Positions 16,797 through 26,103 are shown, counted from the first letter of the stretch. The stretch is 64,000 bases of DNA from Bradyrhizobium zhanjiangense (GCF_004114935.1 NZ_CP022221.1:1757001-1821000), one strand, 5' to 3'. Made by a program: numbers and translations. The notes: generated from the sequence alone by a model not told the origin.

Positions 16797-19700
16797 AGTC
16801 GTTCAACCTCTCCGACTGGGCGCTCGGCCATCGTTCGCTCGTCTGGTATTTCATGATCGCCTTCATGGCGGCCGGCCTGTTTGCCTATCTCCAGCTGGGA
16901 CGACAGGAGGATCCTGACTTTACCATCAAGACCATGGTGATACAGGCGCAGTGGCCGGGCGCCTCGCCCGAGGAGATGACGAGGCAGGTCACCGACCGGA
17001 TCGAGAAGAAGCTGGAGGAGCTGGAATCGCTCGACTACACCAAGAGCGTGACGGTCGCGGGTCAGACCACCGTCTTCGTCTACTTGCGCGATTCGACCAA
17101 GGCGGCAGACGTCAAGCCGACTTGGGTGCGCGTCCGCAATATGATCGCAGACATCAGGGGCGATTTTCCACGTGGCGTGATCGGACCCGGTTTCAACGAC
17201 CGCTTTGGTGACGTCTTCGGCAACGTCTATGCCTTCACCAGCGACGGCTTGAGCCAGCGACAGCTCCGCGACCAGGTCGAGGACATCCGGGCCAAGGCGC
17301 TGACGGTGCCCGATGTCGGCAAGGTCGACATTCTCGGCGCGCAGGACGAGGTGATCTATCTCGAATTCTCCACCCGCAAGATCGCGGCGCTCGGCCTCGA
17401 CGTCCACGCCATCATGAATTCGCTGCAGGGCCAAAACGCGGTGGCGCCCTCCGGCGTGTTCCAGGAGGGGCCGGAGCGGATCAGCGTCCGCGTCAACGGC
17501 CAGTTCACCTCGGAGGCGAGCCTGAAGGCGGTCAATCTGCGCATCAACGACCGCTTCTTCCCGCTGACGGATGTCGCGACCATCACGCGCGGCTACGCCG
17601 ATCCGCCGTCAACCCTGTTCCGATACAACGGTCAGCCCGCCATCGCGCTCGCGATCGGCATGAAATCCGGGGGCAATTTGCTCCAGTTCGGCGAGGCGCT
17701 GAAGGAGGTGATGACGAAGATCATCGCCGACCTGCCGATCGGCATCGGGGTCCACCTCGTGGCCGACCAGCCCGTCGTGGTCGAGCATGCCGTCTCGGGC
17801 TTCACCGAAGCGCTGTTCGAGGCCGTGATCATCGTGCTCGGCATCAGCTTCCTGAGCCTGGGCCTGCGTGCCGGTCTGGTGGTTGCCGTCGCCATTCCGC
17901 TCGTGCTTGCGATCACCTTCGTGGTGATGGCCTATTGCGGGATCTCGCTGCAGCGCATTTCGCTGGGCGCGCTGATCATCGCGCTCGGGCTCCTGGTCGA
18001 CGACGCCATGATCGCGGTCGAAATGATGGTGGCGCGGCTCGAGATCGGGGATCCGCTCGAAAACGCGGCAACCCACGTCTATACGTCGACCGCGTTCCCG
18101 ATGCTGACGGGAACGCTGGTCACCGTGGCCGGCTTCATCCCGATCGGGCTCAACAGCAGCAACGCCGGCGAGTTCACCTTCACCCTGTTCGTGGTGATCG
18201 CGGTGTCGCTGATCGTCTCATGGATCGTGGCGGTCTTGTTCACGCCGCTGCTTGGCGTCACTATTCTGCCTGCGAAAATGAAGGGACATCACGAGCAGAA
18301 GGGCCGCCTCGCGCAGATGTTCGGGCGCCTGCTGCTGTTCTGCATGCATCATCGCTGGAGCACCGTCGCGGTGACGGCCGGCGCCTTCCTGCTCGCCCTG
18401 TTCGGCTTGCAGTTCGTGCAGCAGCAGTTCTTCCCCTCGTCGGACCGCGCCGAGCTCGTGATTGACTGGAACCTGCCGCAGAATGCCTCGATCACCGAGA
18501 CCAACAACCAGATGGCGCGCTTCGAGCGCGAGCAATTGCAGGGCAACGGCTCGGTCGAGCACTGGTCGACTTACGTCGGAACCGGCGCGCCGCGCTTCGT
18601 GCTGTCGTTCGACGTGCAGACGGCCAACACCTGGTTCGGCCAGCAGGTGATCGTGACCAAGGGCGCTATCGCCGCGCGCGACAAGCTGAAGTCGCAATTC
18701 GAGGACTATTTGCGGAAGACGTTCCCCGGCACCGACACCTACGTCAAGCTGCTCGAGGTCGGTCCTCCCGTCGGCCGTCCGGTGCAATACCGCCTGAGCG
18801 GCCCCGACGTCGCTGAAGTCCGCGCTCTCTCGCAGAAGCTTGCCGGCGTCATTCGCAGCAGTCCTGACCTCGGCAACGTGGTGTTCGACTGGATGGAGCC
18901 GGCGCGCGTCGTCAAGGTCGACGTGCTCCAGGACAAGGCACGTCAGCTCGGTATCACCTCGGAAGATATCGCCACCACCCTGACCTCGGTGCTCCAGGGC
19001 ACGCCGATCACGCAGGTGCGCGACAGCATCTATCTCGTCAATGTCACGGGACGAGCGACCGCGCCGGAACGCGCTTCGATCGATACGCTGCGCGACCTGC
19101 AACTGACCGGGCTCGGCGGCCAGTCCGTGCCGCTCGGGGCCGTCGCCAATCTGCGCTACGAGCTGGAGCAGCCCACGATCTGGCGGCGCGGCAGGATTCC
19201 AACGATTACTCTCAAGGCCGCCGTCGTCAGCAACGTTCAGCCGAAGACGGTCGTCGACCAGCTCGCGCCGAAGGTGGCGGAGTTTGCCAAGCAGCTGCCC
19301 GCGGGCTACGCGATCAAGATCGGCGGCTCGGTGGAGGAGAGTGCCAAGAGCCAGGGACCGATCGTCGCGGTGGTGCCGCTGATGCTGTTCGTCATGGCCA
19401 CCGTGCTGATGGTGCAGCTGCAGAGCTTTTCGCGGCTGTTCCTGGTGTTCGCGGTCGCGCCGCTCGCGCTGATCGGCGTCGTCATCGCCATGCTCCCGAG
19501 CGGTGCGCCGCTGGGCTTCGTGGCTATTCTCGGCGTGCTGGCCCTCATCGGCATCCTGATCCGAAACTCCGTGATCCTGATCGTGCAGATCGAGGATCTC
19601 AAGAAGGAGGGCCGGCCGGCCTGGGATGCCGTGGTGGAAGCAACCGAGCACCGCATGCGTCCGATCCTGCTCACGGCCGCCGCAGCAAGTCTCGCGCTCA

Positions 19701-19942
19701 TTCCGATCGCGCGGGAAATTTTCTGGGGCCCGATGGCCTACGCCATGATGGGCGGCATCATCGTCGGTACGCTGCTGACGCTGCTGTTTCTGCCGGCGCT
19801 GTATGTGGCGTGGTTCCAGATCCGTCCGGATCATGCGGATGAAGCACCTTCACACGAGCCGGAAGCCGTTCCGAACGACGCGCCGGCTGAAGACAGGCCC
19901 GCTCACCACGCCGAGCAGCCTGTGCTCGAGCCCCAAATCTAG
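16793..19942 (+). CDS. RND family efflux permease (AcrB/TriC type)
   Basis: A 1049-residue inner-membrane pump, the usual size for hydrophobe/amphiphile RND transporters. TM1 is at residues about 17-35, a porter domain follows, TM2-6 at about 340-500 (including LGLLVDDAMIAVEMM, the TM4 Asp pair used for proton relay), a second porter domain, and TM8-12 at about 860-1020 with GVLALIGILIRNSVILI. Start ATG 16793 overlaps adaptor 2. The tail is rich in acidic residues and His. Substrate unknown; adjacent TetR control suggests a toxic small-molecule inducer. Confidence 0.92.
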   Translation: MKSFNLSDWALGHRSLVWYFMIAFMAAGLFAYLQLGRQEDPDFTIKTMVIQAQWPGASPEEMTRQVTDRIEKKLEELESLDYTKSVTVAGQTTVFVYLRDSTKAADVKPTWVRVRNMIADIRGDFPRGVIGPGFNDRFGDVFGNVYAFTSDGLSQRQLRDQVEDIRAKALTVPDVGKVDILGAQDEVIYLEFSTRKIAALGLDVHAIMNSLQGQNAVAPSGVFQEGPERISVRVNGQFTSEASLKAVNLRINDRFFPLTDVATITRGYADPPSTLFRYNGQPAIALAIGMKSGGNLLQFGEALKEVMTKIIADLPIGIGVHLVADQPVVVEHAVSGFTEALFEAVIIVLGISFLSLGLRAGLVVAVAIPLVLAITFVVMAYCGISLQRISLGALIIALGLLVDDAMIAVEMMVARLEIGDPLENAATHVYTSTAFPMLTGTLVTVAGFIPIGLNSSNAGEFTFTLFVVIAVSLIVSWIVAVLFTPLLGVTILPAKMKGHHEQKGRLAQMFGRLLLFCMHHRWSTVAVTAGAFLLALFGLQFVQQQFFPSSDRAELVIDWNLPQNASITETNNQMARFEREQLQGNGSVEHWSTYVGTGAPRFVLSFDVQTANTWFGQQVIVTKGAIAARDKLKSQFEDYLRKTFPGTDTYVKLLEVGPPVGRPVQYRLSGPDVAEVRALSQKLAGVIRSSPDLGNVVFDWMEPARVVKVDVLQDKARQLGITSEDIATTLTSVLQGTPITQVRDSIYLVNVTGRATAPERASIDTLRDLQLTGLGGQSVPLGAVANLRYELEQPTIWRRGRIPTITLKAAVVSNVQPKTVVDQLAPKVAEFAKQLPAGYAIKIGGSVEESAKSQGPIVAVVPLMLFVMATVLMVQLQSFSRLFLVFAVAPLALIGVVIAMLPSGAPLGFVAILGVLALIGILIRNSVILIVQIEDLKKEGRPAWDAVVEATEHRMRPILLTAAAASLALIPIAREIFWGPMAYAMMGGIIVGTLLTLLFLPALYVAWFQIRPDHADEAPSHEPEAVPNDAPAEDRPAHHAEQPVLEPQI

Positions 19943-19955
19943 AATGGAGACGACG

Positions 19956-20438
19956 ATGCTCTCGAAGACGCTATCAACCTTTGCTGTCGCTGTGACGGTC
20001 GCGGCGAGTTCGCTCGCCCCATCTGTTGCATTTGCGCAATTTCCGCCGCCGCCGCCGCCGATGGCGCCCGCCGGACCTCCGCCGATGGCGCCGGCAGGGC
20101 CCCCAGCCCTCGCAGCTCCCGGTCCCGCCGCCCCTGGTCCCAGCCCTCGCCTCGGTCCAGCGGCCGGGCCGCGCATTAATCTTGCCGCGCGAGGTGCCGG
20201 CGGTGGGCCGGCTGTGGTGGGCGCGCGGACGACGGCGGTTAACATCGGTGGCGCCGGCCATCGCTACGGCGGCGAGCATGGCTACGGATATGGGGCGCGC
20301 GCCGCGGCTTATGCCGGCGCATACGCAGCCGGGGCCTATGCCGGATACGGCTATGAGGGGACGCGCTCGAGCTACTACTCGAGTAGCGAGTGCCGTTACG
20401 TTTACAGCCGCCATCGCAGGTATCTCGTCTGCGATTAG
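19956..20438 (+). CDS. Secreted Pro-rich and Gly/Tyr-rich protein
   Basis: A 160-residue protein with a signal peptide (ends near ...SVAFAQ), a proline-rich repeat (PPPPPPMAPAGPPPMAPAGPP), an Ala/Gly middle, a Tyr/Gly/Ala stretch (YGYGARAAAYAGAYAAGAY) and a C-terminal CRYVYSRHRRYLVC pair of Cys. GGAG six bases upstream supports ATG 19956. It lies 13 bp after the RND pump, so probably co-transcribed. Low complexity suggests a cell-envelope structural protein; no defined function. Confidence 0.7.
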   Translation: MLSKTLSTFAVAVTVAASSLAPSVAFAQFPPPPPPMAPAGPPPMAPAGPPALAAPGPAAPGPSPRLGPAAGPRINLAARGAGGGPAVVGARTTAVNIGGAGHRYGGEHGYGYGARAAAYAGAYAAGAYAGYGYEGTRSSYYSSSECRYVYSRHRRYLVCD

Positions 20439-20757
20439 CCCATGAACACGCCGCATCTGAATAGAGCTGTTTCGCTGACGGCCGCCATACCAAGACTGAC
20501 CACAGCGGGAGACGCACACCACCGGACAGAGCATGTCGCGCCGGCTCTTCGACGCCGTCCGATAGAGCGCCGCCTCGTAACTCTTGCAGCGCCGGCCAAC
20601 CTCGTTTCGAGCGAACTTTGAACGCCCATCGGCCTCGGAAATAGTGGGTTTCGCGATGTAGCGGACCCCAGCTACCAAAGCTACGATTTTGTACACCAAA
20701 CTACGATTTCCTACGATTTTGTACTCCTGATGGTAGCGGCTCAGGCCCGCCAGTGCA
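20439..20757. other. Intergenic stretch at the border between efflux and metal-stress regions
   Basis: No gene is supported. The short frames here on either strand are low-complexity shadows. It holds the repeat element at 20658-20737. Confidence 0.5.
20658..20737. repeat. tRNA-end-like short repeat (copy A)
   Basis: TGTAGCGGACC (20658-20668) is shared exactly with 42169-42179. From GCTACC at 20671 to GGTAGC at 20737 the element is bounded by inverted GCTACC/GGTAGC ends and contains CTACGATTTTGTAC twice plus a third partial unit. Copy B (5631-5701) shares most of it with one unit missing. On the minus strand the end reads CCGCTACCATCAGGAG, like a tRNA 3' end, which suggests an old integration site. 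Confidence 0.5.
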
Positions 20758-21867
20758 TCACAATGGAAGCAGCAGGCGTCCGACCCTGCTCCCATAGTAC
20801 TCAGTGAACCACAGCGCGCCGTCCGGCCCAGTCGTGATACTGTGGGGGCCACTGCCGTCCGAGGGAACTGCGAATTCGGTGATCGAACCGGTGGTCGTGA
20901 TCCGGCCGATTTTGTTGCCAATGATACAGCGCGGACCTGGCTGGCGAATGCAACTGGCTTCGGTAAACCACAAGGCACCGTCTGGTCCCGTCGTGATGCC
21001 CCACGGCTGAGCATTGGGATCGGGAAGCGCGAATTCGGTGATCGCGCCGTCGGTGGTCATTCGTGCGATCTTGCCAGTAACCGACTCGGTGAACCACAGC
21101 GCACCGTCTGGCCCAGTCGTGATACCCCCCGGGCTACTATTCTCCGGGGGGATCGTGAACTCGGTGACTGCGCCCGTGGTCGTCACCCGCCCGACTTTGC
21201 CACGAGCATATGTGAACCACAACGCGCCGTCGGGTCCAGTCGTGATCGCAACACTCTTGGCGGTGGGGATCGTGAATTCGGTGATCACACCGGTCGTCGT
21301 GATCCGCCCGATTCTGTCTCCAACCGCTTCGGTGAACCACAAGGCACCATCCGGCCCGGTCGTGATGCCAAGCGGTCCAGCCGGCCCAGGGACTGTGAAC
21401 TCGGTCAGTTGCAAGTTTTCAGCCGTAGCGGTCGTCGGAATGCGCCCGATCTTCTTCGACGTGAACTCAGTGAACCACAGCGCGCCGTCAGGCCCCAGCG
21501 TGATGGAATGCAAAACGCCGCCCCCCTTGATCGTGAATTCGGTGATGTTGCCATCAGTGGTAATTCGCCCGATCCTGCCTGCGGCCTCGGTGAACCACAG
21601 CGCACCGTCGGGCCCAGTGGTGATTGCGGACGGATGGCTGCCGGGAGCCGACAGCGTGAATTCGGAGAACCTGGGGGCGGCAGCAGGGATAATTTCCGCG
21701 GCCGCGCCCCATCGGAGCGCCATTGCCAGGAGGAATGATGCGATGGCAAATCTATTAGCCGTCTCCAAGATGGCCACGCACCGAAACACGATCCGATGAA
21801 CTCCAAAGGAAAGCTGGTAGCTTTCTGCAACTACGTCGGGCGTCACGGCCCGGCGCGCAATCAACAT
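20758..21867 (-). CDS. Secreted seven-bladed beta-propeller protein (Vgb-like)
   Basis: Up to 369 residues. Seven repeats of the pattern I-T-T-G-P-D-G-A-L-W-F-T-E...G-R-I-x-T, each about 42-45 residues, form a virginiamycin-B-lyase-like propeller. The conserved residues are remarkably uniform between blades. A hydrophobic leader (FAIASFLLAMALRWGAAA) lies about 45 residues into the frame, so the true start is probably an alternative codon near 21750-21770 and the protein is exported. The Vgb catalytic set cannot be confirmed, so lyase activity is not claimed. It follows the peroxiredoxin-like gene in the same direction. Confidence 0.78.
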   Translation of the reverse strand: MLIARRAVTPDVVAESYQLSFGVHRIVFRCVAILETANRFAIASFLLAMALRWGAAAEIIPAAAPRFSEFTLSAPGSHPSAITTGPDGALWFTEAAGRIGRITTDGNITEFTIKGGGVLHSITLGPDGALWFTEFTSKKIGRIPTTATAENLQLTEFTVPGPAGPLGITTGPDGALWFTEAVGDRIGRITTTGVITEFTIPTAKSVAITTGPDGALWFTYARGKVGRVTTTGAVTEFTIPPENSSPGGITTGPDGALWFTESVTGKIARMTTDGAITEFALPDPNAQPWGITTGPDGALWFTEASCIRQPGPRCIIGNKIGRITTTGSITEFAVPSDGSGPHSITTGPDGALWFTEYYGSRVGRLLLPL

Positions 21868-21869
21868 TT

Positions 21870-22418
21870 CTACACGTCCGTTGCTTCACCGCGCGCCGGA
21901 TAGTTGTTCTTGAGCACATAGTCGATCGCAGCCAGAATGTCGGAGAAGTGCGGCCGCGCGAACGGCATGGTCTGGACGCTGCCGAAGTACAGCGTGCCGT
22001 CCGGCCGGATCAGATAGAGCGCGGGCTCGGAGAAGCGCGCGGGCTCTTCGACACCGGCCGACGTCATGCCGCGCCCTGATGAAACGAACAAGCCCCAGCG
22101 CCGCGCAACAGCGAGATCGAGTCCATAGCCGATGCGCAGCCGCGTCAATCCCCAGGCTTCCGTGGTCTGCAACGCTCGTTCTCTCGTGTCGGATGATATT
22201 GCCACCACGGCAACGCCGCGCTTGTCGAACTCGTCGAGCTTCGATTCCAATTCCTTCAGCTGGGTCTTGCAAATCGGGCAGTGAAGGCCTCGATAGAACA
22301 CGAGAAGCGTGAACTGCGCCGGCTTCTCGCTTGCGGGATCGAAGGAGCCGCCCGAGGCAAGGTCGACGTGGAGCGGCGGTACGGGCTGCCGTGGAAACAG
22401 TGGTGCGGGATTGGTCAT
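21870..22418 (-). CDS. Peroxiredoxin-like AhpC/TSA family protein
   Basis: A 182-residue thioredoxin-fold protein. The active region is VFYRGLHCPICKTQLKEL (CxxC near residues 48-51), followed by a typical AhpC/TSA body (VAVVAISSDTRERA) and LIRPDGTLYFGSVQTMPFARP. This 'R-G-x-x-C-P-x-C' group is annotated as peroxiredoxin-like and probably reduces peroxides or protein thiols in the cytosol. ATG 22418 has AAGGA upstream; ATG 22427 is too close to it. It lies about 120 bp after nrsF and may be a distal member of the bufferin/sigF transcript. Confidence 0.82.
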   Translation of the reverse strand: MTNPAPLFPRQPVPPLHVDLASGGSFDPASEKPAQFTLLVFYRGLHCPICKTQLKELESKLDEFDKRGVAVVAISSDTRERALQTTEAWGLTRLRIGYGLDLAVARRWGLFVSSGRGMTSAGVEEPARFSEPALYLIRPDGTLYFGSVQTMPFARPHFSDILAAIDYVLKNNYPARGEATDV

Positions 22419-22539
22419 TAAACTCATCCTTCATGGTTGAGAAGCGGGGCTTTTGGGCTTGTGATCCAGCCTGATCTCTTTGCCCAATGCTCTGTTCGGC
22501 GAAGGGATGCGTCGCGGAGCTGGCGCGATGCGGACGAGC

Positions 22540-23211
22540 TCAGTCCTTCGCATAAAGCGTTCGCGGCGCCACCCATCGGAACATTTTCCGGCCAAACACG
22601 CCCGCGAGCCCAACAAACAGGATCGCCGTGCCGAAGTTCCACATCAGGATCATCACGGTCGCATCGATGACGTGGAATAGCGACAGCGCCGTTGCCGTGA
22701 TCGCGGCGACGGCCAGGCTGCCCATGAAGGTCGCGGCGGTGGGACGGAGCGGCGCCGCGTAGCGCAGCATCACGAGCATCGCGAGCGACAATGGCAGGCT
22801 CGTGAGCACGAGCGTGGCGAAGCAACGCGCGGCCTCGCCAACGCTCATGCCGTCAGGTCCGATTGCGACCCATTGCGTGAGGCACTGATAGCCGACATTC
22901 GAAAGCCACAGGATCAGGGCGGGTATCGGCAGCAGAAGCCACAGGCGCGACCGATCGGGGAGGCTGACCAGGAAGGCCGCGATGGCCGCGAGCACGCCCG
23001 TCAGAGCTGCGGCCGCCATGCTGACGACAAAGGCTGGCTCCTGCAGCCGCTGCACCAGGTCGGGGCGAATCCCCTGGTTGACGGCCAGCAGCGTCAAGAC
23101 GACCGCTGCGAGCAGGAGCCAGCACGCCGCCCGCATGACTGGCGGTCGCAACCGCCGCACCGGCGTGGCGTTTGCCGCTAGGGAAGCAATGAGATCGGGT
23201 GTTTTGATCAC
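22540..23211 (-). CDS. nrsF: NrsF family anti-sigma factor (DUF1109)
   Basis: A 223-residue integral membrane protein with six predicted helices (the first ACWLLLAAVVLTLLAV at about 29-44, the last ILMWNFGTAILFVGLAGVF). This is the DUF1109/NrsF architecture of Caulobacter, the membrane anti-sigma that holds SigF until metal or oxidative stress. Two Cys are in periplasmic-side positions (GYQCLTQW and AARCFATL); conserved Cys are needed for sensing in Caulobacter NrsF. The start overlaps the sigma stop by four bases (ATGA), the standard sigma/anti-sigma coupling. Confidence 0.9.
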   Translation of the reverse strand: MIKTPDLIASLAANATPVRRLRPPVMRAACWLLLAAVVLTLLAVNQGIRPDLVQRLQEPAFVVSMAAAALTGVLAAIAAFLVSLPDRSRLWLLLPIPALILWLSNVGYQCLTQWVAIGPDGMSVGEAARCFATLVLTSLPLSLAMLVMLRYAAPLRPTAATFMGSLAVAAITATALSLFHVIDATVMILMWNFGTAILFVGLAGVFGRKMFRWVAPRTLYAKD

Positions 23212-23837
23212 GGTTCGCTCCGGTCGAGCAGCATTCTCCGCAGGCTCTTCAGCGCGCGATGGGCGTTCACCTTAAGAGACGTGACGGACATGCCGCTCAA
23301 TGCTGCCGCCTCCTTTAATGACAACTCCTTGAGCTTGAGCAACCGGATCGCACTCTGTTGGGCAGGAGGGAGGTTATTGACCATCCCCTCGAGCTCTCGC
23401 TGGTCCGGTCTCTCTTCTAGGTTCGCTGCAGGCTCGCAAAAGGTTTCATGCTCGGCGGTCAAAGGTATTTCACGGTCTCTGGTGCGACCCTGGCGGCGCA
23501 GCCGATCAATGAATCGCCGGTTGGCGATTGCGACCAGCCACGGCGCAAAGGGCCGGGCCGGATCGTAGGTCTGCCGGATTGAATGGACGGTCAGAAGAAC
23601 GTCCTGAACCGAATCCTCGACATCGCCGGGGTCACGGTGCCGCCGCGCCGCAAGGGAACGCAAATACGGCGTGATTTCCTGAAGCAGCCGGTGATAGGCG
23701 GCTCGATCCCCCTCCTGTGCGCGGGCCATCAGGATAGACCAGTCGACATCCCTGGCGACCGAGGTTGTCGGGTGCGCGCCGCCGCTGTCGTCCTTTCCGA
23801 CGAGTCTCAGTCCACGGCTGCGAGGGTCGTGCGTCAT
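23208..23837 (-). CDS. sigF: ECF RNA polymerase sigma factor of the SigF type
   Basis: A 209-residue ECF sigma factor. Region 2 spans about 35-100 (YHRLLQEITPYLRSLAARR, DVEDSVQDVLLTVHSIRQ, PFAPWLVAIANRRFIDRLRR); region 4 spans about 150-205 (LPPAQQSAIRLLKLKELSL, EAAALSGMSVTSLKVNAHRA). The start at ATG 23837 follows family length; the longer frame to 23966 adds an unrelated leader. Coupled to nrsF and preceded by doxX and bufCBA, matching the Caulobacter SigF locus. Five exact GTAACC-N16-CGAA sites nearby are its probable promoters, including one for its own operon. Confidence 0.9.
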   Translation of the reverse strand: MTHDPRSRGLRLVGKDDSGGAHPTTSVARDVDWSILMARAQEGDRAAYHRLLQEITPYLRSLAARRHRDPGDVEDSVQDVLLTVHSIRQTYDPARPFAPWLVAIANRRFIDRLRRQGRTRDREIPLTAEHETFCEPAANLEERPDQRELEGMVNNLPPAQQSAIRLLKLKELSLKEAAALSGMSVTSLKVNAHRALKSLRRMLLDRSEP

Positions 23838-23892
23838 GGGCGAGCGCTCCACAGGGCCCGACGCACATATAACGCGGAGCGGGACGCCGACA

Positions 23893-24396
23893 TCAGGCGC
23901 CTCCCTGTTTCCAGGGCCGCGGCAGCCGTTCAAACCAATGGTCGAGGGAGAGCGCCCCGGGACCAAGGGCGATGAGGGCCAGCGCCAGCCCCGCCCAGGG
24001 CAGGTGAAAATTCGCCCACCCCTCCGGCACCACGAGTTGAATGACTCCCGTCATGACCAGGAGGGCCAGCGCCGAAAAGCGGGTCGCGAGACCAAGGACA
24101 AGCAGAACGGGAAGCACGATCTCGGCAATGCTATCGAGGTACGCGACGGCGGTCGGAAGGGGGAAGTCGTAAGCCTGGCCAAAAATATGCAGCTTGAACT
24201 CGTCCTCGAACAGGAACTCGGCAGCCGGCGACAGCGAGAGAAAGCCATCCCACTTGGTCAACCCGGATTTGAAGAAGGGCACGGCGAGCGCGATCCGCAG
24301 CACCGGTGGAGCTACCATCCGAGCGACGCGGGCGAGCCAAGCCGCAAGCTCTCGAACGGCATTCTCGATCGCTGCGATGCTCACATGCGTGGTCAT
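23893..24396 (-). CDS. DoxX family membrane protein of the bufferin operon
   Basis: A 167-residue protein with four hydrophobic segments; VLRIALAVPFFKSGLTKWDG is the typical DoxX first helix and motif. It overlaps the bufC stop by four bases (ATGA), so it is coupled to it. DoxX proteins accompany bufferin loci (CC3257 in Caulobacter) and may be quinone- or thiol-linked membrane components; the role in bufferin maturation is not settled. A 55-bp gap separates it from sigF. Confidence 0.87.
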   Translation of the reverse strand: MTTHVSIAAIENAVRELAAWLARVARMVAPPVLRIALAVPFFKSGLTKWDGFLSLSPAAEFLFEDEFKLHIFGQAYDFPLPTAVAYLDSIAEIVLPVLLVLGLATRFSALALLVMTGVIQLVVPEGWANFHLPWAGLALALIALGPGALSLDHWFERLPRPWKQGGA

Positions 24397-25178
24397 GACC
24401 GCGTCGCCTCTCGCCCCAAGCTGAACCCGACGACGGCACCCGCGCGCAAGAGATCGCAAAGGTTGGCCGTGAGGTCGAACCGGGAATTCGCGGTCAACGC
24501 CGCTTCAAGCGCGGCGAGCACCGGCTTTCCGTCGCTCAGCGCCTGGATAAATTCCTGGCTGCCCTTGGTGATCAAGCGAACTTCAACGTCGGCCGCGGGG
24601 CGAACGATCAGCGCGTCCTCGCCGGCGGCCAGATCGACTGGGGCCGGGACGCCGCCGGCAATATTCATCTGCCAAATCGTCAGGGCCGGAAATTGCGACC
24701 GGAGCACGCGAAGCGAAGGGTGAAGCTCCAGCTCCATCGCGGGCAGCTGGTCGGGGGCAACGGCGCTGAATGCGCTTGGATCAATCGGCGAAGCCTCGGG
24801 TGCGTGATAGGCCTCGGTCCAGGCGCGCTCGATCCGTGCAACGTCTTCCAAGTAGGGGAGCCCGGCGGCCGGCTCGAAGCTCCGGATGAAATCCGGCAAT
24901 CCTGCGCCGTAATCCAGCATGATTGGCGAGCGCGGCGGCTGGACCCTGATATAGGCGCGCGCGATGGCGCGAAAGAAGTCGGCGCCGACGATGCGGTGCA
25001 CCGCTGGGAACGCATCTTCCAGGGCCTCAATGAGGCTGACCACGACATTGTTTCTGTAGACCGCGAATCGCTTCGGATCCGGTTCACCGTCCGGACCGAC
25101 AAGACCATCGGGCATCGGGAGCCCTGGATCCAGCAAAGCCGCCGCGAAGTCGCGTTGCCCTTCAGCGAGCTGCTGCAC
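24393..25178 (-). CDS. bufC: Bufferin maturation partner BufC (DUF2063/HvfC family)
   Basis: About 261 residues from GTG 25178 (GGAGG nine bases upstream); ATG 25205 is an alternative. It carries the DUF2063 pattern [16 protein letters not shown] ... [24 protein letters not shown] ... [13 protein letters not shown] ... [14 protein letters not shown]. The family provides the partner (precursor recognition) protein for DUF692 enzymes, analogous to MbnC. It overlaps bufB (17 bp from 25178) and doxX, so all three are coupled. Confidence 0.9.
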   Translation of the reverse strand: MQQLAEGQRDFAAALLDPGLPMPDGLVGPDGEPDPKRFAVYRNNVVVSLIEALEDAFPAVHRIVGADFFRAIARAYIRVQPPRSPIMLDYGAGLPDFIRSFEPAAGLPYLEDVARIERAWTEAYHAPEASPIDPSAFSAVAPDQLPAMELELHPSLRVLRSQFPALTIWQMNIAGGVPAPVDLAAGEDALIVRPAADVEVRLITKGSQEFIQALSDGKPVLAALEAALTANSRFDLTANLCDLLRAGAVVGFSLGREATRS

Positions 25179-26049
25179 GACGCACGGCCTCCGATTGGGT
25201 TGCAAGCATGATCGCCTCGGCGCGTTCCGCTTCGTGCTGGAGCATGGGCCAGGCGGGCACGTCGGCGTCCCATTCGATCAACGTGGGAACGGGACCCGTA
25301 AGCCGGACCGTATGGGCGTAGAGATCCCAAACGACTTCGTCGACCGGGCGATTATGGGCGTCGATCAGGAGTGGCCGGCCCTTGCCGTCGAGGTCTGTTG
25401 TATGGCCGGCCAGATGAATTTCCTGGACGTGAGCGAGCGAGTAGGCATCGATGTAGGCGAACGGATCCCACTGCTGGTTGGTCGAGGCGACGTAGACGTT
25501 GTTGACGTCGAGCAGCAGGCCGCAACCTGTGCGGCGGACCACCTCGGCGATGAAGTCGATTTCCGAATATGTGCTTTCGGCGAAGGCGAGATAGGTCGAT
25601 GGATTCTCCAGCAACATCTGCCGTCGGAGGCAGCTCTGCACCTGATCCACATGTTCAACGACGCGCGCGAGCGTCTCGCCGGTATAGGGCACCGGCAGAA
25701 GGTCATTGAGAAACCCGGTGTCGTGGGATGACCACGCCAGATGCTCCGAAAACAAGCCCGGTCGGTAGCGAAGGATCAGCCGATCAAGGCGTTTGAGATG
25801 ATCCTTATCGAGCGGCCGATCGGCGCCGATCGACAGTCCAACACCGTGAAGCGAGAGCGGATATCGCTCGCGAATGGCCGACAAATAGCGGTGCGGCGGC
25901 CCGCCCGCGCCCATGTAGTTTTCCGCATGAACCTCGAAGAAGCCGACGTCCGGCTGCGAGTCGATAATGGTGCGGTAATGCTCGGCCTTCAGACCGACGC
26001 CCCCGCGCTCAGGAATGCAGTTTCGCGTGCAAGACGACGGAAGCGGCAT
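25162..26049 (-). CDS. bufB: Multinuclear iron bufferin-modifying enzyme BufB (DUF692)
   Basis: A 295-residue TIM-barrel DUF692 protein. Metal-ligand regions are visible in order: [75 protein letters not shown] and IEWD. These match the His/Asp/Glu set that binds two to three irons in MbnB-like enzymes. Bufferin BufB oxidises cysteines in the precursor to thiooxazole-type groups that bind copper. ATG 26049 has GGAGG five bases upstream. It follows the precursor gene after a 54-bp gap with a strong hairpin. Confidence 0.93.
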   Translation of the reverse strand: MPLPSSCTRNCIPERGGVGLKAEHYRTIIDSQPDVGFFEVHAENYMGAGGPPHRYLSAIRERYPLSLHGVGLSIGADRPLDKDHLKRLDRLILRYRPGLFSEHLAWSSHDTGFLNDLLPVPYTGETLARVVEHVDQVQSCLRRQMLLENPSTYLAFAESTYSEIDFIAEVVRRTGCGLLLDVNNVYVASTNQQWDPFAYIDAYSLAHVQEIHLAGHTTDLDGKGRPLLIDAHNRPVDEVVWDLYAHTVRLTGPVPTLIEWDADVPAWPMLQHEAERAEAIMLATQSEAVRRAAAR

Positions 26050-26067
26050 GGCAACCTCCAGGCGAGG

Positions 26068-26094
26068 GTGGGCGGGCAGAGGGGGCCCGCCCAC
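26068..26094 (-). promoter_or_regulatory. Intercistronic hairpin between bufA and bufB
   Basis: A perfect 10-bp inverted repeat (GTGGGCGGGC / GCCCGCCCAC) with a 7-base loop sits between the bufA stop (26104) and the bufB ribosome site. There is no T-tract, so it is more likely an mRNA stability or processing element, which would raise precursor levels over enzyme, than a full terminator. Confidence 0.65.
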
Positions 26095-26103
26095 GCCATC
26101 TCA

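Noticed and set aside
18218..19834. 538-residue open frame on the minus strand
   Set aside because: It is antisense to the RND permease and has Arg/His/Gln-rich composition typical of a shadow frame in GC-rich DNA.
20842..21738. Plus-strand frames of about 300 and 260 residues
   Set aside because: Antisense repeats of the propeller gene; periodicity comes from the real gene's blades.
20758..21867. Virginiamycin B lyase (antibiotic resistance)
   Set aside because: The propeller fold matches but catalytic residues cannot be verified, so a resistance function is not claimed.
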